A stretch of 64,000 bases of DNA. It comes from Kribbella sp. NBC_00382. Lineage in GTDB: Bacteria > Actinomycetota > Actinomycetes > Propionibacteriales > Kribbellaceae. The DNA lies in the NCBI RefSeq assembly GCF_036067295.1, contig NZ_CP107954.1, forward strand, positions 496,001 through 560,000, in the 5' to 3' direction. Shown in pieces: positions 26,860-35,805 of the stretch. Every line of letters starts with the position of its first letter. Position 1 is the first letter of the stretch. The notes under the pieces were generated by a model. It ran no database searches. It was not told the origin of the DNA and saw only the letters and a program-made list of their open reading frames with translations. Made by a program: the position numbers and the translations under genes.

Positions 26860-27207
26860 CTATTGGCCTCTGAGCCCCACCAACGTGCCTTCCGGATCGC
26901 GGACATAGACAACCCGCCCCTGCCCAGGAATCTCCTGTACTTCGCCCGCCACGCTCCCACCGGCTTCCCGTACCGCAGTCAACGTCGCGTCAAGATCATC
27001 AACCTGAAGCCAAGCGATCGTCGCCTGCTCCTGGTACGCCCGCGCCATGATCGCCCCATCGATCCCCTCACCGGCACCCGTCGTCGCGACCAAGTACTCG
27101 TCGACGAACGGCGACGACTCGGTCTTCCACCCGAAGGCTTCGGCGTAGAAGGCAGCCGCCCGGGCAGTGTCCGTAGCGGTCAGCTCGACGTGAATGATGC
27201 GTCCCAC
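26860..27207 (-). CDS. VOC (glyoxalase/bleomycin-resistance fold) protein
   Basis: 115-residue protein beginning with the VOC pattern IIHVELTATDTARAAAFYAEAFGWK and ending with YVRDPEGTLVGLRGQ, where Asp-Pro-x-Gly marks the second beta-alpha-beta unit. These proteins act as small dioxygenases, isomerases or antibiotic-binding proteins; the metal residues here (H7-like, E at the end region) are incomplete, so a non-catalytic role is possible. It lies between the broken AraC gene and a GNAT gene on the same strand. Confidence 0.8.
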   Translation of the reverse strand: MGRIIHVELTATDTARAAAFYAEAFGWKTESSPFVDEYLVATTGAGEGIDGAIMARAYQEQATIAWLQVDDLDATLTAVREAGGSVAGEVQEIPGQGRVVYVRDPEGTLVGLRGQ

Positions 27208-27252
27208 AATGCTCTCCTCTGCTTCGACACTGGAAGCATCTCCCGGCGAGCA

Positions 27253-27998
27253 TCAGCCGTCTTGGACAGATCTTCCATGCATCAACGCGGCGATCCCGTT
27301 CTGTACTGCGCGGAACGACGTCGCGCTGACCCCGGTGTAGCGCTTGAAGTCCCGAGCCGCATGCGCCTGGTCGTAGTACCCGTGCAACGCCGCGAGCACG
27401 GCGGTCGCATCAGCCGGTCCGTCCAGCAATCCGCCGACGAACCGGAAGTACCGGACGATCTCACCGAACTGCTTCGGCCCGATCCCCGTCGCTGCGACGA
27501 ACACCCGGTAGAGGCTGCTGTACGAAACCCCGATGCTGTCAGCCAACTCACCGACAGCCGCCGACCCGCCACTGTCCTCGAGCAGAGCCACCGCCTGCGA
27601 GACCACCCCGACCCCACGCACCGGCCGAAGCTGCCCCTCCACGAAGTCCGCCAGCCTCGCCGCCCGCTCTGACCCAAACACACACTCGGCAGGCCGAGGG
27701 CGGCGATGCCCCACGGTTTCAGCTCGGCGCCTACATAGCTCGACATCCCGGTCTGACTGAGGACGTGCGGCCGCGTCATGATGCCGAACACCGCCGCATC
27801 GTTGACCCAGGTCGCGCCCCTCACCGGATCCTGCCGGGCCCCCGGCTCGGCCAGCGAAACGGCCAACCCCGGACGTCCGTTGGGGATCAGGATCTGCTGC
27901 TTAAGCTCCGTCGCCGAGCCCGGCATCTCGAGCATCCAGTAGTGCTCGACGACGTCGCGTTGGGCCGCCGGTGGCGGAAAGCGAAGGTACCCGGACAC
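27253..27998 (-). pseudogene. AraC-family regulator split by a frameshift at a GT repeat
   Basis: Two frames together make one AraC-type regulator. From ATG 27998 the N-terminal ligand domain (FPPPAAQRDVVEHYWMLEM, later GAELKPWGIAALGLP) is read; the C-terminal HTH (SIGVSYSSLYRVFVAATGIG and FKRYTGVSATSFR) is in another frame ending at 27253. The switch point falls at the dinucleotide run read on the minus strand as GTGTGTGT (about 27678-27685). Removing one GT gives LGLPSVFGSERAARLADF, a smooth join. This may be true decay, phase variation by slippage, or a sequencing error. The VOC and GNAT genes downstream are likely targets. Confidence 0.75.
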
Positions 27999-28091
27999 AG
28001 CGCAACGATAGGCCCGGACCCCTCGGTTTCTGTGCGCCGCTTGGCGAGAAATAGCGCGGACTCGTAACTATCCAACGACTACGGTTGGGCT

Positions 28092-28919
28092 GTGACCACC
28101 GTTGAGGAGTACCGACTGCTGGGTTTCACCGAGGCCGATCGGGAGGCCGCGGAGAAGTTCGAGGCTGACCCGGCCGTGGTCGAGGAGCTGGCCGGGCAGA
28201 TCCGGGCCGCGATCGGGACGTTCCCGGCCGAGGGCGAGTCGGTCAAGATGCCGGACGACCCGCGGAACACGGTGGCGGCGCTGCTGGAGACGCTGCCCGA
28301 CATCCGGCGGTACCACCAGCAGCGCGGCATCAGCGACGAGATCAGCTGGGCGACGCTGGCCGACCTGGGCAAGCAGTTGGACGTCCATCGGCGGACCTTC
28401 GGGGAGTACGGGCTGGCCACGCACTGGTGGATGGGGATCCACTGGACCGGGATGATCTTCGCGCTCGGTCGGCTGCAGTTCCTGCTCCACCAGGTGCCGG
28501 ACGGCAATCCGGTACCCGGCACCGAGCCCGGCGAATGGGTGATCGGCGTCCACATTCCGGAGACGGGTCCGCTGACGCCCGAGGCGATCGACGACAGCTT
28601 CGCGCGGGCTCGTGAGTTCTTCCCGCGGATCTTCCCGGAGTACCCGGTGAAGACCGCGACTCTCGGCTCCTGGCTGCTCGATCCGTACCTGCTCGACAAC
28701 CTGCCCCAGGACTCCAACATGGTCCGCTTCGGCCGCCGCTTCACCCCGTACGGCGAACCGCGGGACTCCCAGGACAGCGCGGTCTTCTTCACCTTCCGCA
28801 GCCACGACCTCGACCACCTGGACGACTTCCCCCAGGACACGACGCTGCAGCGCCTGATCGTCGCCCGGATCAAGGCCGGCGGCACCTGGCAGAACGCGTT
28901 CGGCTACCTCAAGCTTTAG
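28092..28919 (+). CDS. Acyltransferase-like protein (NAT_N / GNAT-C type)
   Basis: 275-residue soluble protein. From memory it matches the actinobacterial acyltransferase-domain family that pairs a helical N-terminal domain with a GNAT-like C-terminal domain; the strings FGEYGLATHWWMGIHWTGMI and GEWVIGVHIPETGPLTPEAI are typical. The second reads like a start of the transferase sheet. ATG 28092 directly follows a divergent gap of 93 bases to the broken AraC gene. The 3' end overlaps the convergent deacetylase gene by 11 bases. Confidence 0.65.
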   Translation: MTTVEEYRLLGFTEADREAAEKFEADPAVVEELAGQIRAAIGTFPAEGESVKMPDDPRNTVAALLETLPDIRRYHQQRGISDEISWATLADLGKQLDVHRRTFGEYGLATHWWMGIHWTGMIFALGRLQFLLHQVPDGNPVPGTEPGEWVIGVHIPETGPLTPEAIDDSFARAREFFPRIFPEYPVKTATLGSWLLDPYLLDNLPQDSNMVRFGRRFTPYGEPRDSQDSAVFFTFRSHDLDHLDDFPQDTTLQRLIVARIKAGGTWQNAFGYLKL

Positions 28920-30087
28920 GTACGCCGTACCGGGTCAGCCAACTCACTAGCTCGATGTTGGAGACGCAGCGGACGTCCGGTTGCGTGCAGGTCTCCTGGA
29001 CGAAGCTGGTGAGCGCATCGGAGTACACGCTGTTGTTCCAGCGGTTGAAGTGGTTGCCGAGGAACAGCGGCGGGTTGCCGCCCGCACGGGAGCGGGCCAG
29101 CGCCATGCGGTAGGTAGCGAGCACCTGTGCCTTCAGTGCGGGCGCATGCGCGGCCGGAGCCTCGTGCGCCTCCGTCTGGCTGTACCAGAGGTTGTAGTCC
29201 ATCGTCAGCGTGTTCTTGTGGGTGCCTGCGAGCTGCACGGACTGCAGTGGGAAGTTCCACAGCCCGTTCTCCTTCTTCGGCCACGCGATGTAGCCGGGCT
29301 CGGAGGCGTCGTACAGCATCCCGCGCTGCTTCATCACTGCCCGGTACGCCGGCCTGTTGCCCTCCAGGCACGGAGTCCGCATCCCCTTGACCGTACTCGG
29401 ATCGAACGGCGGTGCCAGCGTCTTGCCCGCAGCCAGCGACGGCCCGTTGCGCACCATCGCGTCGAAGGCTGTCAGCTCGTTGGTCCACTGCGGGCCGGTC
29501 CAGCGGTCGATGCCGTCCTTGCCGCAGAAGTGCCCGTTGGCGTGCGTACCGATCTCATGGCCTTCGGCGATCGCCTGGCGCAGGACGACGGCCCGCCGCT
29601 GGATCTTGTCGGGATCACCCCAGCCGATGTCCGACGCGCCGGGCTTCTTGTACGGCGGCTTGTAGTTGGTCTTGCGTGATTGCGGGTAGAGGTACGGGCC
29701 GGACAGGAAGAACGTCATCCGGGCGTTGACCTGCTTGGCGATGGACCGCCAATGCGCCCACAACGGGAGATCGCCGGCGCCGTCGAACGAGATGACCACG
29801 AAGAGCGGCGGCTTGCCGTTCCGCAGCGTCTTCGGGAACCTCCGCGTGACCGGTGCGGCGGCCGGCGCCTTCACACCTGGAGTCAGCGTGGTCGAAGGAT
29901 CCGGCGTCGCACTGGGAGTCTTGCTGGGTGGCTTGCTCGGGGTCTTCGAAGGAGGGTGGCCCGTGCTGGGCGGCTTGGTCGGGTTCTCCCCCGGACCGGC
30001 GCCTTCGAGCGGGACGTCGGCGCAGCCACCGACCAGTGCCGCCATCACGACGGTACAGGTCAGCAAACGCAGTACTGCGGGCCTCAC
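28909..30087 (-). CDS. NodB-like polysaccharide deacetylase lipoprotein with altered metal motif
   Basis: 392-residue secreted lipoprotein: signal with lipobox VGGC, then a Pro/Ser/Thr-rich spacer of about 60 residues, then a NodB-like domain. Motif 1 reads VISFDGAGD, where the usual TFDDGP would supply a metal Asp as its second D; here that is Gly. Motif 2 is intact (EIGTHANGHF). The catalytic Asp and both His remain, so activity is uncertain. The start GTG 30087 follows AGAGG; GTG 30135 is possible. A canonical deacetylase is encoded at 53814. A cell-wall or capsule role is inferred. Confidence 0.7.
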   Translation of the reverse strand: MRPAVLRLLTCTVVMAALVGGCADVPLEGAGPGENPTKPPSTGHPPSKTPSKPPSKTPSATPDPSTTLTPGVKAPAAAPVTRRFPKTLRNGKPPLFVVISFDGAGDLPLWAHWRSIAKQVNARMTFFLSGPYLYPQSRKTNYKPPYKKPGASDIGWGDPDKIQRRAVVLRQAIAEGHEIGTHANGHFCGKDGIDRWTGPQWTNELTAFDAMVRNGPSLAAGKTLAPPFDPSTVKGMRTPCLEGNRPAYRAVMKQRGMLYDASEPGYIAWPKKENGLWNFPLQSVQLAGTHKNTLTMDYNLWYSQTEAHEAPAAHAPALKAQVLATYRMALARSRAGGNPPLFLGNHFNRWNNSVYSDALTSFVQETCTQPDVRCVSNIELVSWLTRYGVPKA

Positions 30088-30165
30088 CACGCCTCTACTG
30101 ACGCACGAAAGGGCAACCGGGTTGGCCCCGGACACGCGCTCGCGCGGAAAGCAAACGGCTGATCG

Positions 30166-30792
30166 TTACCCGGCTGTGACCTTCGCCGCGGCCATCGCCT
30201 TGCGCTTCATCGCGATCCGGCGGGTCGTCTCGACCACCGTGCCGATCGTGAACGCCAGCCCGAGGCTGAACGCGAGCGCCTTGAGCGAGTCGTGCGCGAA
30301 CGCACCGCCGCCCAGGTAGCCGAGCAACGCGACGTAGGTGTAGGCGATCGTGACCCCGGCGATGGTGAACAGGATGAACTTGCGGAACGAGTACGCCGTC
30401 GCGCCCGCCGTCAGCGTCGCGACCATCCGCGCGCCGGGGATGTAGCGCACCGTCATCAGGATCAGTCCGCCGCGCGAGTGCAGCGCCTTGGAGACCTTCT
30501 CGAAGATCCGTTGTCGCTTCTCCTGGCGCCGCATCCAGCGATGCAGGGCCGGCCCGGAGCCGCGGCCGAGGAGGTAGCAGACGGACTCGCCGATGACGGA
30601 GCCGACCATCGCGGCGACGATCACGAGCAACAGGTTCTGATGACCGGCCGCGGCCGCCATCCCCGCGGTGAGCACCAGGCCCTCGCTCGGTACGACCGGG
30701 AAGACAGCGTCGACGGTCGCGGCCACGAAGAGAACCAGGATCAGCCAATGCGATGCCGTGGCGATCCCGAGGAGGTGCCGAACGGCGTCCAT
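30166..30792 (-). CDS. DedA/SNARE-associated membrane protein
   Basis: 208-residue membrane protein of the DedA family. Conserved features are FPVVPSEGLVLTAGMAA, VIGESVCYLLGRGSG, the arginine-rich loop RYIPGARMVATLTAG and a GTT-like helix at the end. Family members are undecaprenyl or other lipid flippases and support envelope homeostasis. I chose ATG 30792 because GAGGTGA lies eight bases before it; ATG 30816 has no such site. The APH-type kinase gene is 65 bases upstream on the same strand. Confidence 0.85.
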   Translation of the reverse strand: MDAVRHLLGIATASHWLILVLFVAATVDAVFPVVPSEGLVLTAGMAAAAGHQNLLLVIVAAMVGSVIGESVCYLLGRGSGPALHRWMRRQEKRQRIFEKVSKALHSRGGLILMTVRYIPGARMVATLTAGATAYSFRKFILFTIAGVTIAYTYVALLGYLGGGAFAHDSLKALAFSLGLAFTIGTVVETTRRIAMKRKAMAAAKVTAG

Positions 30793-30857
30793 CAACTCTG
30801 TCACCTCAGGAAGCATGCCATCAGATGTCAACCCCGACCCAATCGACGAAACCTGTC

Positions 30858-31883
30858 TCAGGCGGGGAAGTGCCAGGAATTCATCCGTAAGGACCACAGG
30901 GTTTCCAGTGGTGCGTCGGCGTACTCGCCCGGGTCGCCGTGCAGGGAACGCTCCCAGACCAGCGCGCGGGCGACCTTGCCGATCCAGCAGGCCAGGTCGA
31001 GTTCGGCGACCAGCTCGGCCGGATTCCCGAACACCTCCAGGTAGGCGTCGCGCGGCCGGAGTACCCGGTCGTCGTCCGGGCCGACTTCGAGCAGCTTGGT
31101 GAGTGCCAGCAACGGGACCAGCATGGTGCTGAACGAGTGCGCGAGCACGCTGTCACCCCAGTCATAGAAGCGCACAGCGTCGTCCGGGCCGCCGAGGATG
31201 TTGTTCGTGTGCAGGTCGTTGTGGTCGAGGCTGGCCCGATCGGACAGGTCGGCGCAGCGCGCGGCGAACTCAGTTCGCTGCCCGGCGATCCAGGCGTACC
31301 GCTCCTTGGCCTCTGCGTCACCCGCTGAATCGACGTACCGGCCGGTGGCCTCCAGCGCCTCGTCGAACCGCTGCGGCATCACGGCCGGTCGCATGTCGGT
31401 GACACCGGCAGCCAGGAGATCCTCGGCATGCGGCATCAGCTCGAGCTGCAGTTCGGCGTACTGCGGAAGTACTCGCGTCATCACCTCGGACAGGTCCCGG
31501 TCCCCCAACTGCTCGCGCAGCGTAGGGCCGCCATCCGGCAGGAGCACCCAGCCGCGCTCCACATCGACAGCGATCGGTTCCAGCACGAAGCGCGGTACGA
31601 GCATCGCCAGCAGCCGATAGAGCGGTACTTCGAAAGCCGTGTGCGGACCAGGAGCCTTCAGCCAGACCGGGCCGGCAGTCGTGTCGGCGCGCAGCACAGT
31701 CCCCCACGCCCGGACCCGCGGCTGAGCCAACTCGCCCACGCGCTGGGTGCCGGCAGCCGCCAGCTGTTCGTCGAGCCAGGCTTGTGCCTGACTGAGCCAC
31801 TCGTCAGAGGTCCACGTCGCAGCATCCACAGTCGGACCATGCCATGCCCCGGCCCAGATCGCCCGGCAATTACCGGCCTCCAC
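30858..31883 (-). CDS. Aminoglycoside phosphotransferase-like kinase
   Basis: 341-residue APH-family kinase. The catalytic Brenner-type motif SLDHNDLHTNNIL and the metal motif FYDWGDSV are both complete. The substrate-binding C-terminal half is unremarkable, so it may act on a sugar, amino alcohol or antibiotic. GTG 31883 is the likely start because CAGGGATCAGG precedes it; it overlaps the end of the LuxR gene by 14 bases, which suggests coupling. The region around residues 10-30 has no homologue I recognise. Confidence 0.8.
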   Translation of the reverse strand: MEAGNCRAIWAGAWHGPTVDAATWTSDEWLSQAQAWLDEQLAAAGTQRVGELAQPRVRAWGTVLRADTTAGPVWLKAPGPHTAFEVPLYRLLAMLVPRFVLEPIAVDVERGWVLLPDGGPTLREQLGDRDLSEVMTRVLPQYAELQLELMPHAEDLLAAGVTDMRPAVMPQRFDEALEATGRYVDSAGDAEAKERYAWIAGQRTEFAARCADLSDRASLDHNDLHTNNILGGPDDAVRFYDWGDSVLAHSFSTMLVPLLALTKLLEVGPDDDRVLRPRDAYLEVFGNPAELVAELDLACWIGKVARALVWERSLHGDPGEYADAPLETLWSLRMNSWHFPA

Positions 31884-34590
31884 CCTGATCCCTGCTCTCG
31901 AGTACTGCAGCCAGCTCCGGGCGGGAGTGGATGCCTAGCTTCGTGTAGACCTTCCGCAGGTGGTACTCGACCGTCTTGGGACTCAGGAAGAGGCTGGCCG
32001 CAACACTGCGGATGCTCTGGCCACCAGCGAGCAGTAGTGCGATCTGCCGCTCTTGTGGAGTCAGGTCATCCGCAGTACTGGGCTCGCGACGGCGTGCTGT
32101 CTCCCCTGTCGCCTTGAGCTCCGCAGCAGCCTGGTCAGCCCAACCAGGTGCGCCTAGCCGGTCGAAGGCCGCTACTGCTTCCCGTAGCTGCCCTCGGGCG
32201 TCCACTCTCCTTCTAGCCCTGCGCAGCCAGCCGCCATAGGCGAGGCGAGTGCGTGCGGTCTGGAAGACGTCCAGTGTCCGCGCATGCCACTCCAACGCCT
32301 CCTCGAACCGGTGCTCGTCATCCTCAACCAGCCCGAGCACCCGAGCAGCGCGCGCCTGTGCCCACGGCTGCCCTTTCTCCCCGGCCCGCACAGCGAATGC
32401 CCTTGCCACCCTTGTTGCTTCGTCGGCTCTCCCAAGTCGCAGGTAGACCTCCACCAACTCGGGCGCCGGCGACAGGTCGGGGTCCAGCACCCCCAGCGAA
32501 GCCAGTACCTCCGCCAAGCGCTCGTACTGCGGTAGCGCCTGCTGCGGATCGCCTTTGCCCAGCTCGAGATCGCCTAGCGCGAACAGCGCCCAGACCAGCC
32601 CGAGATGGATCTGCCGTTCCGCGCAGATCTCCATCGCTTCGGTCGCATTCGCCCGGCACTCCTTCTCGCGGCCTTGGTGGGCCGACAGCCACGCCAGGCC
32701 GGCCAGGTTGATCGCGAGCTCGGTCGTCTGCCCGGTCTCCCGGCTCAGCCGGACCCCTTCGTCGTACGACGTCGCTGCGTCGGCCCAGCGGTCGGTGGTG
32801 GCGTCGTCACGCGCCAAGTGGAAGAGCACGCCAGGTAGTACTCCTACTGCGACCTGGTCACGGCGTTCCCGCATCGCCTCTTCGATCAGTGCGCGGCCGG
32901 TGCCTGTCTCGCGCAGGAAGAGCGGCGCGAGCATCATCCAGATCTGCCGTCGCCTGTCGTGGTCCAGGGCGACCGATGGTGCCAGCGCGATGGCTTGGCG
33001 GATCTCCTCCGTACCACCGCTGCCCCCGAGTACCTTGGCGATGCCGCTGGCGAGTAGGCCGATGACACGGGTGCCTGGGCGCTCGACCTGCGGCAGTAGC
33101 TCGGTCAGGCCGGCTCCGGCCTTCAGCGCTGTCGATGCGTCGCCTAGACGGAAGCAGGCGCTCACTACGTCCGCGAGGAGGCCTACCGCTGCTTCCGGGT
33201 CGGTGGTCTCAGCTGCTGCGGCCATGAGGATGTCGCGGGCGCGTGCTGGGGATCCGCACTTCACTGCGATGTCGCCGCGCAACTCGTCCGCGTGGGTACG
33301 GACGGGTCCGGGCGGATCGAGGGTCAGCGCCTCGTTGAGGAGGTCGTCGGCCCGCTCGGCGATACCAGCGAACCAAGCAGCCTGACCGGCCGCTACCAGC
33401 CGCAGGGCGCGTGCGTTCGTAGTACCGGTGAGGCGGGCGGAGCGTTCGTAGGCGGTTGCTGCGACTGCATGTGCTCCTCTGTCGACGGCGTGGTCGCCTG
33501 CTAGCTCCAGTGCTGCGGCTACTGCGTCGTCTGTACCGAGCACTGTCTCGGAAAGATGCCAGGCGCGGCGGTCGGCATCCTGTACTGCGTTGGCCACCGC
33601 TAGGTGCACTGCTCGACGGTGTGCGGGCTCGGCGCTCGCGTAGATGGCCGAGCGGACCAGAGGGTGTCTGAACTCGACTCGTCCGTCCTTGAGGTGGATG
33701 AGGCCGGCCTGCTCGCCTTCAGCCAGTACTGCGATGTCTACCTCAAGGTCAGCGCAGGCTTTCGCTACCACTCCCAGGTCGCCGTCTTCCATGGAGGCGA
33801 CGAGCAGTGCGCGCTGTGCTGCATCGCTGAGCTTGTCAGCCCTTGCAGTAAAGGCTTCTGCGAGCAGTGCTGGTACGGGCACCGGCACACCGGGCGGTAC
33901 CCGCTGCAGTTGCTCTGGATCCCTGGCCAGCTCCAAGAGCGCCAACGGATTCCCTGCCACGGTCCGATGCAGACTCGCCACCAGATCCACGGGCAACCCA
34001 CCCACCAACTCGTGCGCCGCCGCCAGCCCCACCCCGCTCAACCGCAGCTCCGGCAGATCCGCCTGAGCCAGCGGATGCGGCTCCCCCGACCGCGCCGCGA
34101 TCACCAGCCCGATCGGATCCGCCACCAACCGCCGAGCCGCAAACAAGATCGCCTCCGCCGACGGCAGATCCACCCACTGCGCATCATCCACCAACACCAC
34201 CACCGGCGCCCCCTCGGCGTATCGGCAAACCAGGCTCAACACAGCAGCCCCCACAGCAAATCGCTCCTCTGGACTTGTATGTACCGAGGTCGTCCGCAGG
34301 GCAAGAGCAGCCGCCAGCGCATCCCGTTGGGGAGCTGGGATGCGAGGTAGTTCTCCCAGTGCTGGGCGGAGGAGTTGGAGGAGGGTGCCGAAGGGGAGTT
34401 CTTGTTCTGCTTCGGTGCCTTGGGCTGTGAGGACGCGCAGACCTGCGGCGAGCATCGCCGTCTCTGTCACGAGAGCTGTCTTGCCGATCCCCGGTTCCCC
34501 GGTGATCAGCAGTACCCCGCTGGATCCCACCCGCGCCCCCGCGACCAGCCGTTCGATCGCCCGCCGCTCGGTGTCCCGCCCGATCAGCAT
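31870..34590 (-). CDS. LAL-type LuxR regulator with ATPase domain
   Basis: 906-residue large ATP-binding LuxR regulator. Walker A GEPGIGKT is at residues 31-38 in an AAA/STAND-type domain (Walker-B-like VVLVDDAQWVD). A long TPR-like central region follows, and a C-terminal LuxR HTH lies about residues 845-900 (LTPQERQIALLLAGGQSIRS, then TVEYHLRKVYTKLGI). Such proteins are cluster- or stress-specific activators. It is divergent from the methyltransferase gene with a palindrome between them, so it may control both the neighbours. Confidence 0.9.
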   Translation of the reverse strand: MLIGRDTERRAIERLVAGARVGSSGVLLITGEPGIGKTALVTETAMLAAGLRVLTAQGTEAEQELPFGTLLQLLRPALGELPRIPAPQRDALAAALALRTTSVHTSPEERFAVGAAVLSLVCRYAEGAPVVVLVDDAQWVDLPSAEAILFAARRLVADPIGLVIAARSGEPHPLAQADLPELRLSGVGLAAAHELVGGLPVDLVASLHRTVAGNPLALLELARDPEQLQRVPPGVPVPVPALLAEAFTARADKLSDAAQRALLVASMEDGDLGVVAKACADLEVDIAVLAEGEQAGLIHLKDGRVEFRHPLVRSAIYASAEPAHRRAVHLAVANAVQDADRRAWHLSETVLGTDDAVAAALELAGDHAVDRGAHAVAATAYERSARLTGTTNARALRLVAAGQAAWFAGIAERADDLLNEALTLDPPGPVRTHADELRGDIAVKCGSPARARDILMAAAAETTDPEAAVGLLADVVSACFRLGDASTALKAGAGLTELLPQVERPGTRVIGLLASGIAKVLGGSGGTEEIRQAIALAPSVALDHDRRRQIWMMLAPLFLRETGTGRALIEEAMRERRDQVAVGVLPGVLFHLARDDATTDRWADAATSYDEGVRLSRETGQTTELAINLAGLAWLSAHQGREKECRANATEAMEICAERQIHLGLVWALFALGDLELGKGDPQQALPQYERLAEVLASLGVLDPDLSPAPELVEVYLRLGRADEATRVARAFAVRAGEKGQPWAQARAARVLGLVEDDEHRFEEALEWHARTLDVFQTARTRLAYGGWLRRARRRVDARGQLREAVAAFDRLGAPGWADQAAAELKATGETARRREPSTADDLTPQERQIALLLAGGQSIRSVAASLFLSPKTVEYHLRKVYTKLGIHSRPELAAVLESRDQGGGR

Positions 34591-34606
34591 GTCTGGCAGT
34601 ACACAC

Positions 34607-34621
34607 CAGGTGGGCCACCTG
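34607..34621. promoter_or_regulatory. Palindrome between the LAL regulator and methyltransferase genes
   Basis: CAGGTGGGCCACCTG has perfect 7-base arms around one G and lies 17 bases upstream of the LuxR gene start, in the 92-base divergent gap. It is a candidate operator, possibly for the LAL protein itself. Confidence 0.35.
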
Positions 34622-34682
34622 ATGCGAGGGGGTTACGACGACTTCTAGGTTCGCAGTACAGATCCAGGGAGGGAACTGAGAG

Positions 34683-35750
34683 ATGACCACAGTTGCGATC
34701 GACATGGACAAGCTGATGGCCTTCGTGGGCCAGGCAGTGGGCGAGGTGGGCGCGACACTCAACGCTGCGCTCGTGGTGATGGGGGACCGCCTCGGCTACT
34801 ACCACGCACTAGCGGACGGCGGTCCGACCACACCGGCCGAGCTGGCGGAGAAGACGAGCACCAGCGAGCACTACGCCCGCGAATGGCTCAACGCCCAAGC
34901 AGCAGGCGGTTTCGTCGAGTACGACCCGAGCACAAGCAAGTACCTACTGCCACCGGAGCAGGCAGTAGCCCTCACGGACGAGACCAGCCCGGCATTCCTG
35001 CCCGGCTTCTTCCAGATCGCTCTCGGCACCGTGCAGCACACCACCGAGACGATCGAGGCCGCCCGCAGCGGCGCAGGGATCGGCTGGCACGAGCACAACT
35101 CCGACGTACACCTGGGCTGCGAGCGCTTCTTCCGCCCCGGCTACAACGCCAACCTGATCGCCGGCTGGCTGCCCGCGCTCGACGACGTGGTGCAGAAGCT
35201 GCAGACGGGAGCCCGGGTGGCCGACATCGGCTGCGGGCACGGCGCCTCGACCATCCTGATGGCACAGGCGTTCCCGCAGTCCACCTTCTTCGGCTCGGAC
35301 TACCACCCGGAGTCGATCGAGACGGCTCGCCAGCGCGCGGCCGAGGCGGGGGTCTCGGATCGCGTGACGTTCGAGGTCGCGGCAGCGACGAAGTACAGCG
35401 GAAGCGGGTACGACCTGGTGACGACGTTCGACGCGCTGCACGACATGGGCGACCCGGTCGGCGCTGCCAAGCACGTGCGCGAGTCGCTGGCGTCCGACGG
35501 CACCTGGATGGTCGTCGAGCCGATGGCAGGCGACCGCGTCGAGGACAACCTCAACCCGGTCGGCCGCGCGTACTACGGCTTCTCCACGCTGCTCTGTACT
35601 CCGGCTTCGCTGTCCCAGGACGTCGGCCTGGCCCTCGGAACGCAGGCGGGGCCGGCCCGGATCCACGACGTCACCACCGCGGCCGGCTTCACCCGGTTCC
35701 GTACCGCCGCCGAGACCCCGTTCAACCTGGTCTTCGAGGTCCGCCCCTGA
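34683..35750 (+). CDS. SAM-dependent methyltransferase with N-terminal winged helix
   Basis: 355-residue class I methyltransferase. Motif I ARVADIGCGHGAST lies near residues 177-190, followed by FFGSDYHPESI. The first 90 residues form a winged-helix-like region (TPAELAEKTSTSEHYAREWL) as in the Rv2258c-type and O-methyltransferase families. The methyl acceptor is unknown. The ribosome site GGGAGGGA lies upstream of the ATG. The hydrolase-glycosyltransferase gene follows after 55 bases on the same strand. Confidence 0.85.
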   Translation: MTTVAIDMDKLMAFVGQAVGEVGATLNAALVVMGDRLGYYHALADGGPTTPAELAEKTSTSEHYAREWLNAQAAGGFVEYDPSTSKYLLPPEQAVALTDETSPAFLPGFFQIALGTVQHTTETIEAARSGAGIGWHEHNSDVHLGCERFFRPGYNANLIAGWLPALDDVVQKLQTGARVADIGCGHGASTILMAQAFPQSTFFGSDYHPESIETARQRAAEAGVSDRVTFEVAAATKYSGSGYDLVTTFDALHDMGDPVGAAKHVRESLASDGTWMVVEPMAGDRVEDNLNPVGRAYYGFSTLLCTPASLSQDVGLALGTQAGPARIHDVTTAAGFTRFRTAAETPFNLVFEVRP

Positions 35751-35805
35751 GACAGTGCCGAGGTGGGGGAATGTACTGACAGGCAAGGCCTTGGGGGTTA
35801 GGCAG

